Positions 45,569 to 57,373 of a DNA stretch of 64,000 bases are shown one piece after another. The DNA comes from Tubulanus polymorphus. Lineage: Eukaryota > Nemertea > Palaeonemertea > Tubulaniformes > Tubulanidae. The stretch lies in the NCBI RefSeq assembly GCF_964204645.1, contig NC_134025.1, forward strand, positions 868,001 to 932,000, written 5' to 3'. Made by a program: the position numbers and the translations under genes. The notes below the pieces were generated by a model that saw only the letters and a list, made by a program, of their open reading frames with translations, did not search any database and had not been told where the DNA came from. Position 1 is the stretch's first letter, and the number at the start of each line of letters is the position of its first letter.

Positions 45569-48500
45569 ATGTCTACAAAATATGACCTTTTTTCGGGACT
45601 GTTGAAGCTGGTTCGCGCCGAGGTGCTGACGCTCGACCCTGAAACCCTCGGCGCGTTTTTTGATTTGAGTAAGTACAAAGTCTACTTCATCAATCTCAAT
45701 CTGGGGTATCTCAAATTCTCGATTATTTTTCATGAACATCTCAAATTATTTGATTTCCAACATCCGAAATTATTTGATCTCAAATTCACAATCACAATTA
45801 TTTTATCTCAAATCTCCGCATTATTTGATTTCCTAAATCTCAAATTGTCTAAATCTCAATTATTTCGAATATCATCAATTAAAAAATCTAATATCATCTA
45901 ATGTCAATTTCTTTCAATACTCTTTTTAATTTTGGAAAACTCTCAAACTTAATTGAATTTGCTATCGAATCTATGGTGAATTAAGTTTGAATTGAATTGA
46001 ATTGAATAGTGAGTAGAGGCTCTGGTGGATGAGAATTAACTCGAGGAAGTAACTTCATTTCCTGGTTTCGGTTCCAAATATTGTCCAAATTGTGAAATGT
46101 TCATCATGTTATTCATATTCCAGTCAATAGAGATAAGTTACAACATAAATTATTTAAACTGTGTAGGCTTCCAGACCAATGCATTTCATAGAAAATCCTG
46201 ATTTATGTTTAATAAATCAAGGTAACTGGACTGCGCGGTTCAGTCCATTTAGTCAGGAAGCAGACTGCAGTTTAGTCCTTATTTTAATCAGTAACCGGAC
46301 TGTGGTGTAGTCCATATTTTAGTCAATAACTGTACTACCGTTTAATCCATATTTTAGTCAATAACTGGACTGCGGTGTAGTCCATGTTTTAGTGGACTAC
46401 GGTTTAGTCCATATTTTAGTCAATAACTGGACTGCGGTGTAGTCCATATTTTAGTCCATATTTTAGTCAATAACTGGACTGCGGTTTAGTTGATAGTTTA
46501 GTCAGGAACCGCACGGCTGTTTAGTTCATATCCAGATACCCGTCACATTATGGGACCAACTTTTTAGATACCGCTGAAAAGTAGCACTAGTATTTACGTT
46601 ACTTTCGTTTTTCTCTGCGACTCCAGGATCCGAAAACATGTGATTTTCTTTTTTTATTAATCATTCATCAACCGTCAGGAAATTCAGGATCACTATTTTT
46701 GATTGATTGGTTAAACTTTATTCCTCGTATCTCAAGGTAGTTGCTCAAAACAGTTTGAGATCCTGAGATTATGGCAGGAAGGAGGTACATCTCGCCACTG
46801 CTATCATGAGCTTATCTGTGAACTAGTCTCAAGCCGCACCCACTCAATGTTTATACTAGATCTAAACTGATGTTTGATACAAATGTCGTTCACTAACTGG
46901 GCTCATAGTCAGAATCTTCATCGTCTAATTGTTGGCGAATCCTAGATATTGTGGCCTTGCGGCAAATACAGTTTGCACACGATTTATTTTGTAATGGATT
47001 CATTATTACGGTCAAAGGTTGGCACCTTGTTAGGTACTGAGTCTTATACAGTGAGTTTACTCAGTATCCGGACCACAGTTTACTCAGTATCCGGACCACA
47101 GTTTACTCAGTATCCAGACCACAGTTTACTCAGCATCCGGATGACAGTTTACTCAGTATCCGGACCACAGTTTACTCAGTATCCGGATCACAGTTTACTC
47201 AGTATCCGGATCACAGTTTACTCAGTATCCGGACCACAGTTTACTCAGTATCCGGATTACAGTTTACTCAGTATCCGGACCACAGTTTACTCAGTATCCG
47301 GATCACAGTTTACTCAGTATCCGGACCACAGTTTACTCAGTATCCGGACCACAGTTTACTCAGTATCCGGATTACAGTTTAGTCAGTAACGGAACTGTGT
47401 GATTCATTTCGTTCTGAGACCAGATATTATCAAACTTCCTCTAGCTGTTCTTCAGATAATCTTCACCCGTCAAGGGATTCGAACCCACTACGCTAAAGCT
47501 GTTCGCCGAATCTCTTGACCTCGCGAGTCGTTACTAGCTGACCAGAATCCGGTTGTACCAATCACAGCGCTTGTTACAAACGATATTAGGCTTCTGTTGG
47601 AATTCCCGATAAATGGACCAATCAGCGAACAAGGAAGTATTTCGCAAGTCGATATATGACGTCATGCGCAACAGCGCCAGTAATGAAATCACGCGTCGTG
47701 AAGCCAGGGGGGCTGGTGGAAGCGAGTTCGGGAGTGATACCAGACCCCTGGCAAGCGAGGATGTCTTCAGATAGGCCTACCTTTTGACTTAATGTTTTAT
47801 TTTTCAGAATTCTTTTATTTTCTTGAAGCCATAAAAAGTATTTCCTCTACCGTTATCCAGGCCTGACATTTATCTAGGTCTATCCTGTTTTACACCTTAC
47901 AAGTTCGACAGGGACATTTCATATTGTTTTTTCTGTAAACGGCTGCAGCTGTATTTATAGTGAATTATTCCACTGAATAATTCTATACTTGAAGGGTAAG
48001 TAGTGATTATTTGAAATACTTAATGAATTCATGTGATATAGGCCTAATTCTAAATATCGTTTATTGTTCGCTGTATAATGACGTTTGATTTTTATAGACA
48101 AAAATCTTATTATAATTTGTAGTGAATGGATTTGATTGTATGAAGTTGCAGCAGTGGACAGAGTCGTGTGAAATGGTTTTTACCCCTGGTGGTTGTTTCT
48201 AAAGGTACAGCAACAGACAGTGTCGTGCGAAATGGTTTGCACCCCTAGTGGTAGTTTCTGAAGGTACAGCATGATTGTACAGCAGCGGGCAGTGTCGAGT
48301 GAAATGGATCTTACCCCGGCAGTTGTTTCTGAAAGTAAAAGTTTAAGTTTTTTGATTGATGATGAAAATACAGAAAATACAGAAGAAATTTGAATGAAAT
48401 TTTTTGTGTCCTTTTTCTGTTTGTCATGAAATGGAAATGAACTAGACTTACTTAGCAAAAACCATATGGAAATGTGCAGTACTCTAAGGAAATACTGTGT

Positions 48501-51500
48501 ATCACAATTTTTCGAAATAAAATTCGGTGAAAATTCATATTACAAAAACATATTTTCAAACGTATCGCATTTTGATGGATTTTTTGCCCTTAATGATACT
48601 GTAGACTTCACTTAAACTGGTAGACGGTCTATACCTGGTATAATCTGTTCAATTCGATGAAATAAAGATGAAATGTTGTTTTTCAATACATATGTTTTGC
48701 CTTTTATGGTATATTGCTCTGTTCGATGATAATAATAACAATAATATTATGTGTCTAATATAGCCCTAAATCCAGCTGCTGCTCAGAGCGCTTTACATTT
48801 TCGGTTTTATTGCCCCAGCCATTTAATAGTCTCCTGGGGCCGGTTCCATAGTCGAGACTTAAGTCCAAAAGTGGTCTTAAATCTTAAGACTGATCTTAAG
48901 CTGTTAGATTAGCTATATAACTAAAATTGTCTTAGACTAGTCTTAAGTCTAAGCCATGACTATGGACCCGCCCCTGGGGAGAAGCAACATCCGAACAGCC
49001 GCTAGGCGCTCAGGGGTCATCTATCGGGCCAGGTACCCATTTACTTCTGGGTGGAGAGAGGAAATGAGGATAAGTGTCTTGCCGGGGACGCAATGGTAAT
49101 GTACAGGGTTCAAATCCATGATGACCTGGTTTCCCAGAATGCTTCCCATATCCCGTTAATGTTCACTTCATTTCCGTTTATTATCTGCCTGAACCGGTAA
49201 ACTGTAATGGCTGTTCGCCTATATTATAGAATACGTGTATGTACTATCAACCTTCTATCTCTGTTAGCAAAAATACATAAAAACATGAGAACATCTTTAT
49301 GTATTTTTACTGTTAGTGATTAGGCCTTATGTTCTATTAATGCACACGCATGACTTAAACTGGTCATAATTTCCATTATGAAAATGGGATAAAGAAACAT
49401 TAAGTTTGTAGGGTATGACCCTTGGAAAATTTTGGTGGTAATTTTTCTGACTGAAAGTGACGTCCTATGCAAATGAGCTAATTTGCATAAATTATAATCG
49501 GTTACCTTTTTATTTGATAACCCCCTAAATTTCATGTATCAAAATGAACAAATCGGGTATCTAGCCTCAGCTAACAGCTGACATTGGAATATTCAATGTC
49601 TACGGTCAGAAATATAAATTATATGGGTAATTATAATTAGAAAATGAGCTAATAATTAAATCACGTGACCTTTCAAACGCAAAAAACTCAATGATTTTGA
49701 ATAGCAACACCACAAAAACGCAGCATAAAAACAAACTAACGGGCGCTGCCATTTAATCAAGCCGTCTAGCCGCAGGTTCTCTGCTGAATTCTATGCGAAA
49801 AACTAAAAATAAAACTGCTATAAGAAATGTCGACGAAAGTCGACAGGGCACAGTACGACCTGAAATAATCTGTAGACGAAAGTGGACTGGGCTCTGAAAG
49901 AGTTATAGAAGAAATTTGGGGATTCACTACATGGTCAGATTGTATAAAATACAAAGAACTTGATAATCACGTGATTATTACACTCACTAAGTCACGTGAT
50001 CACATCTCTCTGATTCTCTGTTCACTTCCAGTACGCAAACGGATCTTATTTAAAGTTGCTTTGCTGGTTTTCAAGTGCCTCCATAACTTGGCACCCTCTT
50101 ACCTCTCCAGCCTGTTAACAGTTTACAGACCAGTGCGAACACTTTGTTCCGAGTCGCAGAACCTTCTGTTAGTCAAATCATGTCGTCTTAGGTCATTCGG
50201 CGGACGCGCATTTGAGACATTTGCACCTACAGTGTGGAACTCCCTTCCGCAACCTCTCCGTGATATTGACTCTCTGCCAGCATTCAAAGCACAGCTCAAG
50301 ACATTTCTGTTCAGGTTATCATCTTCGTCTGGAGAGCGCCTTTGATAATCGCCCTGCTATTTACAAGGCGCTATAGAAATTTACAATCCTATCCTATCCT
50401 ATCCTATCCTAATTTTGACCGCTATTAGGTTCAATAAATCTTTTCATCAATTGATTTTTGCAATTCTTACAAACCCGGTGCAACTGTAGCAGTTTAGGCG
50501 GAGGCTACTGTATGGTGAATATCAGCTGAAATGGCTGTGCATGGAATTTTGTTGATCTGAATAAATGAATGGCTGCTGTACGATGAATTATACATTCTAG
50601 GTGAGTTATGTAATGAATATGTGGAGTACCAATAGGCCTATTGCTGACAATGAATATTCTATTGGGAAAAATGAATTACAGCCATTTATGTTGATAGTGA
50701 AATATTGTTCTTCAAAATGAATGTATTATATTTGTAGCGAGTGTTGTTTCTGAAGGTGCAGTAGTGGGCAGTGTTGTGTGAAATGGTTTTTACTGGTTTT
50801 AGATTCAGCGAAGTGAAATTATTTGTGTCGTTTTTCTGTTTTAATTCATGCTGTAAATAGTTTAAACAATAAAATCAAAAAAAAATCAGTCATATTTTTA
50901 TCTTCATTTTTGAGAAAATTCAGAAGAAAATATAATATGTTCACACTTGCCTCATGTTCAGAGGAAATGAAATGTAAGTTCTCCCACTTACCGTGGATGG
51001 AGTGTGGCCCTGTATGCAATAAAAAAGTGTTCTACAAAATAATTGAATACATTTCTGAAGTTTGGACTCATTTTTTACTCGTCCATTTGAAAAGTAATTA
51101 CTGAATAAAAGGAATTATCAATTAATTTTTTGTTGATACAGCGCGACATCTGTTGTTTTAAATTAGATCTTTTATCGTTGCAAAGTTTCCACTTCAATTG
51201 GTTGATAAATGAAAAGTTATCATGCGTGTTATTCCAAAGAGGTTCCCAGATTTTGAAACCAGGGTCATGGGTAACAATTCCATTCATTATAATGTATAGT
51301 TTTTGTCACCTGGAACCTGGTACATCATCACCCCAGAAAAAAAATCAAGTGTATTTTTGATTCATGATTTGCTACCAAAATTGATTGTCAAGGTAATGGT
51401 AGGATGTAATTTATTACAATCAGTAGTTCCATTAATGGATTAACAAAAGTGTACCCGTCCACATACAGGGTTGGTTCTGAAATATGTAAGTATATAAGAC

Positions 51501-52669
51501 ATAAAATGTGTATTGAAAGATTCAATCATCAGCCTCACTGATAATATACTGTCGACTTATCGTTATTATGTAATGGATGATGCAAATCATGAAAGGGGTT
51601 AAAAGTGTAGTTACAACGGAGTTAGTTGTACAACCGTATCGTACAACCAGTGACATGATCACTTCTCGCAAAATAAGCTTACGATCGCTTCCAAACGTTC
51701 AAATGACCCTTCTTACCCAACTCTCTTCGTTTTTTCCATCACATCACATTCAACTATTGGATAACTGCATTATTTTATAGGTTACTATTTACAAATATGA
51801 TAATTATATGCGAACATGTCATTTATGTGTAATATGCATGATCCTTAATGTTTTTTTTTTTCATTCCAGATTTGGATATAATTGAAAATATTATGAAAGA
51901 CCAGTCTGAAGCAGCCCGCAGAGCACTTCCGGGATTGAAAAACGTTTACAAAAGGTGCGTTGCAAATATCTGCGGGCCTAAGGAGCCAACTCCTCCTAAA
52001 ATAATTCCACCATTTGAGTTGGTTCCTTTGCAGGAGGTGGACCCTGCTTCTCCCGTAAATGTGGAGCAGGAGGTCGCCCCTGCAGTGGTGACCCCGACAG
52101 AGGCGCCACAGCTTCAGACGCCTTCACTGCGTCGGTCGCCCCGTCGAAAGACAAAAGATATAAATTACGCAATAGGTACGGGGCGTCCGAAAACAAAAAA
52201 GAAAGGCAAGCGTGCCGCTCATCCTCTTCCACCGAAACAGCTCAACTTTGAAGAGGAGAGCAGTGATGAGGATCTCGCCAATCCTGGAGCACAAACACCA
52301 CCACCACCAGGGCCCGCAACACCTCCACCACTTCACGCAACACCTCCACCACTTCACGCAACACCTCCACCACCTCCACCACCGCCATCTAAGACTAAGA
52401 CTAAGAGTAAGAAAAGACAAACTAAAAAAAGAGCACTTGAAGAAGATGAAGAAGAAGATGATGATGATGATATTTTTGTAACGCCCGCCCAGGCTTCGAC
52501 ATCGGGCGCTCCAGCGGGGGCACCACCTTCCCCCGCTGTCGAGCTTATCGCGCGCGGCCCTGGTTGGTCTCGTAACATCGATTTTAAAGATCCAATAAGA
52601 ATGCTCCGCGATGTTGAAGGGGCATTTAAAGGTAAATTTCAAATGGTTAAACGTCGGCGAACACAATAG
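45569..52669 (+). CDS. gene 3: unrecognised, probably nuclear basic/acidic/proline-rich protein (299 aa)
   Basis: Two coding exons, 45569-45668 and 51870-52669 (TAG), join in phase 1 across a 6.2-kb intron (donor GTAAGT, acceptor TTTCATTCCAG). The first ~60 residues look folded and helical (YDLFSGLLKLVRAEVLTLDP, then DLNLDIIENIMKDQSEAARR, running over the junction). The middle is basic, with RRSPRRKTK and an AT-hook-like GRPKTKKKGKR. Then come an acidic patch, a proline run (residues ~173-205), a bipartite NLS-like KTKTKSKKRQTKKR, an E/D run, and a short C-terminal block (DFKDPIRMLRDVEGAFKGKF) ending in KRRR. A DNA- or chromatin-associated role is inferred from composition only. I do not recognise the N-terminal fold, and a domesticated mobile-element protein is possible. 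Confidence 0.7.
46250..46510. repeat. degenerate ~35-bp tandem repeat
   Basis: Six or so variants of TAGTCCATATTTTAGTCAAT followed by AACTGGACTGCGGTG. Confidence 0.8.
47050..47385. repeat. 23-bp minisatellite
   Basis: About 14 copies of a unit with CAGTTTACTCAGTATCCGGA. The plus-strand open frame over it is an artefact. Confidence 0.93.
47464..47540 (-). mobile_element. tRNA-derived SINE-like fragment
   Basis: The reverse strand carries GAGGTCAAGAGATTCGGCG and a perfect B-box GGGTTCGAATCCC, with a variable-arm-like insert as in tRNA-Ser/Leu. There is no paired acceptor stem. Confidence 0.45.
47550..47770. promoter_or_regulatory. candidate second promoter inside the gene 3 intron
   Basis: Two CCAAT boxes (ACCAATCAC near 47556; GACCAATCAGC near 47616), a perfect CRE TGACGTCA (47657-47664) and an adjacent TGCGCA lie in a GC-richer patch. 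A donor GTAAGT at 47996 could end an alternative leader exon. No transcript evidence. Confidence 0.3.
48755..49140 (+). mobile_element. SINE-like repeat interrupted by a MITE
   Basis: Flanks read CAGAGCGCTTTACATT on the left, and ACCCATTTACTTCTGGGTGG plus AAGTGTCTTGCCGGGGAC on the right, strings I associate with widespread invertebrate SINE/LINE-tail repeats. The middle (48840-48972) is an inserted MITE. Confidence 0.5.
48840..48972. mobile_element. palindromic MITE, copy A2, nested insertion
   Basis: The same element as 10950-11093. It is flanked by 7-bp direct repeats CCTGGGG (48833-48839 and 48973-48979), as expected for a target-site duplication. Confidence 0.75.
49970..50412 (+). mobile_element. 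5'-truncated LINE (CR1/L2/Jockey-like) 3' end
   Basis: An open frame (49971-50345) carries the C-terminal tail typical of these LINE reverse transcriptases: LPVRKRILFKVALLVFKCLH, LAPSYLSSLL, FGGRAFETFAPTVWNSLPQP and FKAQLKTFLF. The usual HW before LPV is missing, consistent with a 9-nt deletion. After the stop it runs AAGGCGCTATAGAAATTTAC into (ATCCT)n at 50386-50411, a normal LINE 3' tail. No catalytic RT motif remains, so it is a dead copy. Confidence 0.85.
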
Positions 52670-52873
52670 TATAATATCAGCCCCTTCACTCGCCATCACC
52701 CGGGCAACAACATCAGCCCAGCACGTCTGCAGATCGGCACTTCTTGAAACTCAGTTTTCCCTTCCTCCTTCGTCGATCTGCAGGTTGCGCAGTGTTAAAT
52801 ATCTGTCAACACTCCTTGAACCAGTGGGCGTGCAGTCCTTCCTTATTTTTATTTGAAAAAAAAATAATGAAAA

Positions 52874-52879
52874 AATAAA
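52874..52879 (+). terminator. polyadenylation signal of gene 3
   Basis: AATAAA lies about 205 nt after the TAG stop, with AT-rich sequence after it. Confidence 0.5.
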
Positions 52880-53129
52880 AACCAGACATGTGAATATGGA
52901 TTTTATGGAGTTTTACGGTTAATCTCCAAAAAAATAATTAAAAACTAAAAATGAAAAAAAGTCATTTATCATTTCATCAATTTATTTATTTCTATGGATA
53001 AAATTAGATATTTATCCATCTCATCATTCATTTATATTTTAAATCATTTATTTATTTATTCTTAACATTTTATTTGACTGTACGTCCCACTGTGTTCCAC
53101 ACCATTTCATTACAATACCCGTTTCATTT

Positions 53130-53700
53130 TCGTTCTCACGATGCTGAAGCATTTACCATCCTTGCTACTACTTCGCATCAGTAATTATCCATACCACCTA
53201 ATTGTGGCAGTAGCCTTCTAAGGAGTCATCAATTCTAATGCTATGGTCAGCCTTTTCAAATGTCTTTCGGGATATAGACCATCCTTGCTACTACAACACC
53301 TTATTAATTAAGGTTCATTTTGCTTCTCACGATGCTGAAGCATTTACCATTCTTGCCACTTATTCCATTGCAACACCTTTTTAATTAAGGTTCATTTTGC
53401 TTCTCACGATGCTGAAGCATTTACCATCCTTGCTACTACTTCCATTACAGTACCTTAATCATTAAGGTTGATTTTGCTTCTCATGATGCTGAAGCATATA
53501 CCATCCTTGCTACTACTTCCATTACAATACCTTAATCATTAAGGTTGATTTTGCTTCTCATGATGCTGAAGCATTTACCATCCTTGCCACTACTTTGCAG
53601 CAGTAGCCATCCATACCACCTAATTGTGGCAGTAGCCTTCTTAGGAGTCATCAATTCTAATGCTATGGTCAGCCTTTTCAAATGTCTTTCGGGATATGCA
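53130..53700. repeat. tandem array bracketed by a duplicated ~126-bp block
   Basis: Units of ~65-75 bp containing CTCACGATGCTGAAGCATTT lie between two near-identical copies of a block (53153-53280 and 53573-53698) with CCACCTAATTGTGGCAGTAG and CTTTTCAAATGTCTTTCGGG. Confidence 0.85.
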
Positions 53701-53754
53701 GGGAATCAATTCCTACAATAAGTCCTATGGAGTTTGAAAAATGTAGATTTTTCA

Positions 53755-53915
53755 AATCAAAAAGAACAGCTATGATTCACATAATGTGTTTCCTTATCAA
53801 ACTTGGAACATGGAGAAGGAATAGCTATGTTTCACACATAATGCGTTTCCTTATGAAGCTGAAAATAACATGGAGAAGGAACAGCTATGTTTCACATAAT
53901 GCGATTCCTTAGGAA
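53755..53915. repeat. three ~60-bp tandem units
   Basis: Three copies of AACAGCTATGTTTCACATAA followed by TGCGTTTCCTTA. Confidence 0.8.
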
Positions 53916-54540
53916 ACTACATTGAAACAGATTGTTCAATGTTCCATGTTGCCCCCTCCCCCAATACTATGACGTTTATACGTCAAGTGCAAAACCATTA
54001 TATCGTTATTAACATACTTGTTTTTCTAATTACAGAATTAAAGATTAATTTAATATGATGCGAAAACTTGAATGATTGAAATGTTAATATCTAATGCTCA
54101 ACAACGGAGGGAAATCCTTCACATGTGATCGGAAGGATTTAAAATGTTTACTCATAAGGAAAAGGAATATATATTTATATACGTGAGATTGCCTGGATTG
54201 AAAATTGCACAAGAAAGGAAACCACAGCAAAGACTATGGTAATCAATTTCATTACATTTCTTGGGTGTGAAAGTTCACTGGATCAGTGATCTATGCATGA
54301 ATTTACGAGTTCTTAATTGAACATGCAAAAATCTGCAAAAATGCAATGATAAAGAATCTTAGATAAAAAAAGAATAAAATAAAGATCTTGGACTAGAGAA
54401 TTAGTCGTAATCACTTCAGTGATCAGGTTTTATTGATTGATATTGATCTCTACTTATCCTAACAATCACCAGGATGAAGATTTGAGTTTAAGATTCTTGT
54501 TAGATTAATCTGCATCTCTTGTTGAAATCAATAAGGCATA

Positions 54541-54732
54541 TGAGAGAGCAGGTTCAGGGAGGTATGAGAAAGGAGGTCCAGGGAGGTATGAGAGAGGAGG
54601 TTCAGGGAATATGAGAGTTTATTGAGATATGATAGAGGAGTTTATGGAGATATGATAGAGGAGTTTATGGAGATATGATAGAGGAGTTTATGGAGAGAGA
54701 GAGGAGTTTAAGGAGATATGATAGAGGAGATG
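54541..54732. repeat. purine-rich minisatellite
   Basis: Variants of GGAGGTATGAGAGAGGAG and GGAGATATGATAGAGGAGTT. Confidence 0.8.
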
Positions 54733-56940
54733 GTCTAAAAGGAAAATTGTTAAGTACATAACAATCGAGCAACTCAGTAATAGACATCGCTTTGATAAAG
54801 TAACTTCTGGTCCCTCGATTGGGATCTAGATTGCAGTAATTGTGTTCAGCGATTGAAATATGGTTGATAGAGCGTGGAATTGTTTCCATGTAGGCGAGCA
54901 ATGCATAAAACACACTCAGATTAAGGCTGTTGAGAGTGAATTATCAATAGATTTAAGAAATCTACGATGAAGTTGTTTCCAAGAGGTCGATCATTCATAT
55001 AGCAGTTAATCAGATCAGGTTCTCAGGTGCTTCCTTGGTCCCCAAAAACGGCATAAGTTGTATCAAAGTATGTGATATATTCTACTAATTTATTGCATGA
55101 AAAGAGGCTACTTGTAGTTTCTCAGCTACTTTGTAATTATTGTTGTGAAGAGGTCACAAAATCCAAACTAAAACCAGCATCATCAATAGATTTCTACTGA
55201 CTGAGATCCAGTCATACTGCTCATGTCGAACAGTTTGTTGTATTTTTGTGGTACCAGTTTTTTCACTTGATGCGAATGAACAAAATTCCCAAATTTTGAG
55301 TCCTTCAGTGCTGAAATTCCAATTTAATACAAATTTTCCTAATCTTAACTTTCCAAAAATTTTAACTTTTCCTATCCTATTTCTTGTCGAAAATTTCATT
55401 CCAGTTCTCAAAATTATTTGCGGTTTTTGAATATCTGCGGAATATGATAAATTATTTTCCTGGTTTCGTTTTTACTATTGGCCAAAATCAAATCTTATAT
55501 GAATTATTATCACTATAATTTGATTCTTTCACTGATTGATTAAAGGTCTTTTCGGGTTTGGTTCGATATTGTGATTGATCAAGGTGATCCATCTAAAACT
55601 ATTTCATCTGTATTAATTTTGAAATATTCATATCTGAAAACAATTTCATTGATATTTCTAAACTAGTAATTCTAAAAAAATTCTAAAAACAATTTTACAC
55701 GTATCTTATTACTATTCTAGAACGATTTTAAATTATTTCAATTTTAATGTAACTATTTTATCTGAAATTTTATCTATGAAAGTAACTATTTTATATCTGA
55801 ATTTTAAAATACCTATGATATCTGAGAACTATTTTATTTGAATTTTAATCTATTAAAGAAACTATTTTATATCTGAATTTTTAAATACCTATGATATCTA
55901 AAAACTATTTTATCCGAATATCATACTATTTCATTTGTATATATTTTATCTCAAAGTATCTTTTTAAACTATTTTGTTTGTATGTATTTTAAAAGCTATT
56001 TAATTTGTATATGTTTTAAAAGCTATTTGATTTGTATATATTTAAAAACTATATAATTTGTATGTATTCTTTAAGAACAATGTTTTATTTGTATTTCAAT
56101 ACTTACTAAAAGATCAATTTTATGAAATATTCTATATTCGACTATCACTGTGTATATTCGAACCCCAGTGATTTCATGAGAATGGAATAACTGAAGGTCC
56201 AGGTTTTATCACCGAATACTCTTTGACACAATTACGTGGTCCACAACACAGATATAAATAGTGGTTATATAAAAGGCCCATGTTGTATATAGTGCACGCA
56301 TAAAGAGCTTTTACTCGTAGTTGATATAGGCTTAGTAAATGTGAAATGTGATTGAGAACTTTTTCTCATACTTTCTTTACCTTTTTTCTTATAGCTTTTT
56401 TCAATTTTCTATTAGCTACAGTAAATCCACTCATTTTTAGTCGGTGTTTCACTATCATGGAATGCGATAAGTAAAAAAAAAACAGTCCAAGGGTATTTTT
56501 CATATGATATTTTCAGCGTCTTGACGTATGAAATTGACATAGATTATTGAAGCGTAGATTCAGAAAATCACTACTAGGTGGCGTGTCAGATTATTAGTTC
56601 AATGACATCAGATGAATATGATAATACAACCACTTGTAGTACAAACAGTAACAACAAACTTTATTTTCCTGCACAATATACAAATAGTAGTAAAGTCCAA
56701 TACTATCTTTGAATTTCCTCTAGCCTAAAGGCTAGCGGTCATATTATTATTTTTATTGGACGTCATCTCGGCTTTTTCAAAACTCGTCTTTGAACGTAAT
56801 GATAATCTATAGTGTTTTTGGAATTTATATAAATCCACGCAAATTTGATATCATCATAACAAAATATGTCGCTGAAAACATCATATAAAAATACAATCGG
56901 ATTTTTTTATTTTATTTATTTCGTTCCATACAAAACCGTA

Positions 56941-57010
56941 CTCAGTTCCACAGTTTGATTTGGATGCAAGAATTTAAATACATACAATTGCACAACTGTT
57001 AAACTGGGAT
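56941..57010. mobile_element. palindromic MITE fragment, CAGTTCCACAGTT family
   Basis: TCAGTTCCACAGTTTGATTT at the left and GCACAACTGTTAAACTGGGA at the right are imperfect inverted ends. Confidence 0.35.
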
Positions 57011-57373
57011 TTGTTAAATTGCGAGCATGACGTTTATAATTAATCACTAGTGTGTTTCAAGTTAGGCTTAGTTTAGATTAGTTGGTTTTTGTTTAGTCAT
57101 TTTATTTATTTTCGCTGTTTTAAATTTAATTCGTTCCAGTTGATTTAACTCTAGTTTAGTTTAAGTTTAAGTTCGTTTAGGTCAAGTTGATTAAGTCGTA
57201 ACTATTGATGTTAACTTAAAGTACGTATAAACCTCTGATAAACTGAGGGTGAATTTATCTTGTGATAAGTTACGCTCAGGTTATTAATCAATAATCCCAT
57301 TTAAGATCTCATTATTTTTTGCAGTTCAGAGATTTTCACTGAATAAAATAGTAACATCTTAGAATGTGATGAA

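Larger units (their letters stand above)
45669..51869 (+). other. intron of gene 3
   Basis: Holds a ~35-bp degenerate repeat (46250-46510), a 23-bp minisatellite (47050-47385), a tRNA-like fragment (~47470-47540), a CpG-richer promoter-like stretch (47550-47770), a SINE-like repeat with a nested MITE (48755-49140) and a LINE relic (49970-50412). No further exon of gene 3 is needed for phase. Confidence 0.6.

Noticed and set aside
46949-47389. 146-aa frame across the 23-bp minisatellite
   Set aside because: The 23-bp unit cycles through all frames by chance; composition and context show no gene.
52124-52699. Minus-strand 191-aa frame and an overlapping plus-strand frame of 89 aa
   Set aside because: Shadows of gene 3 exon 3, caused by its proline and Asp/Glu runs.
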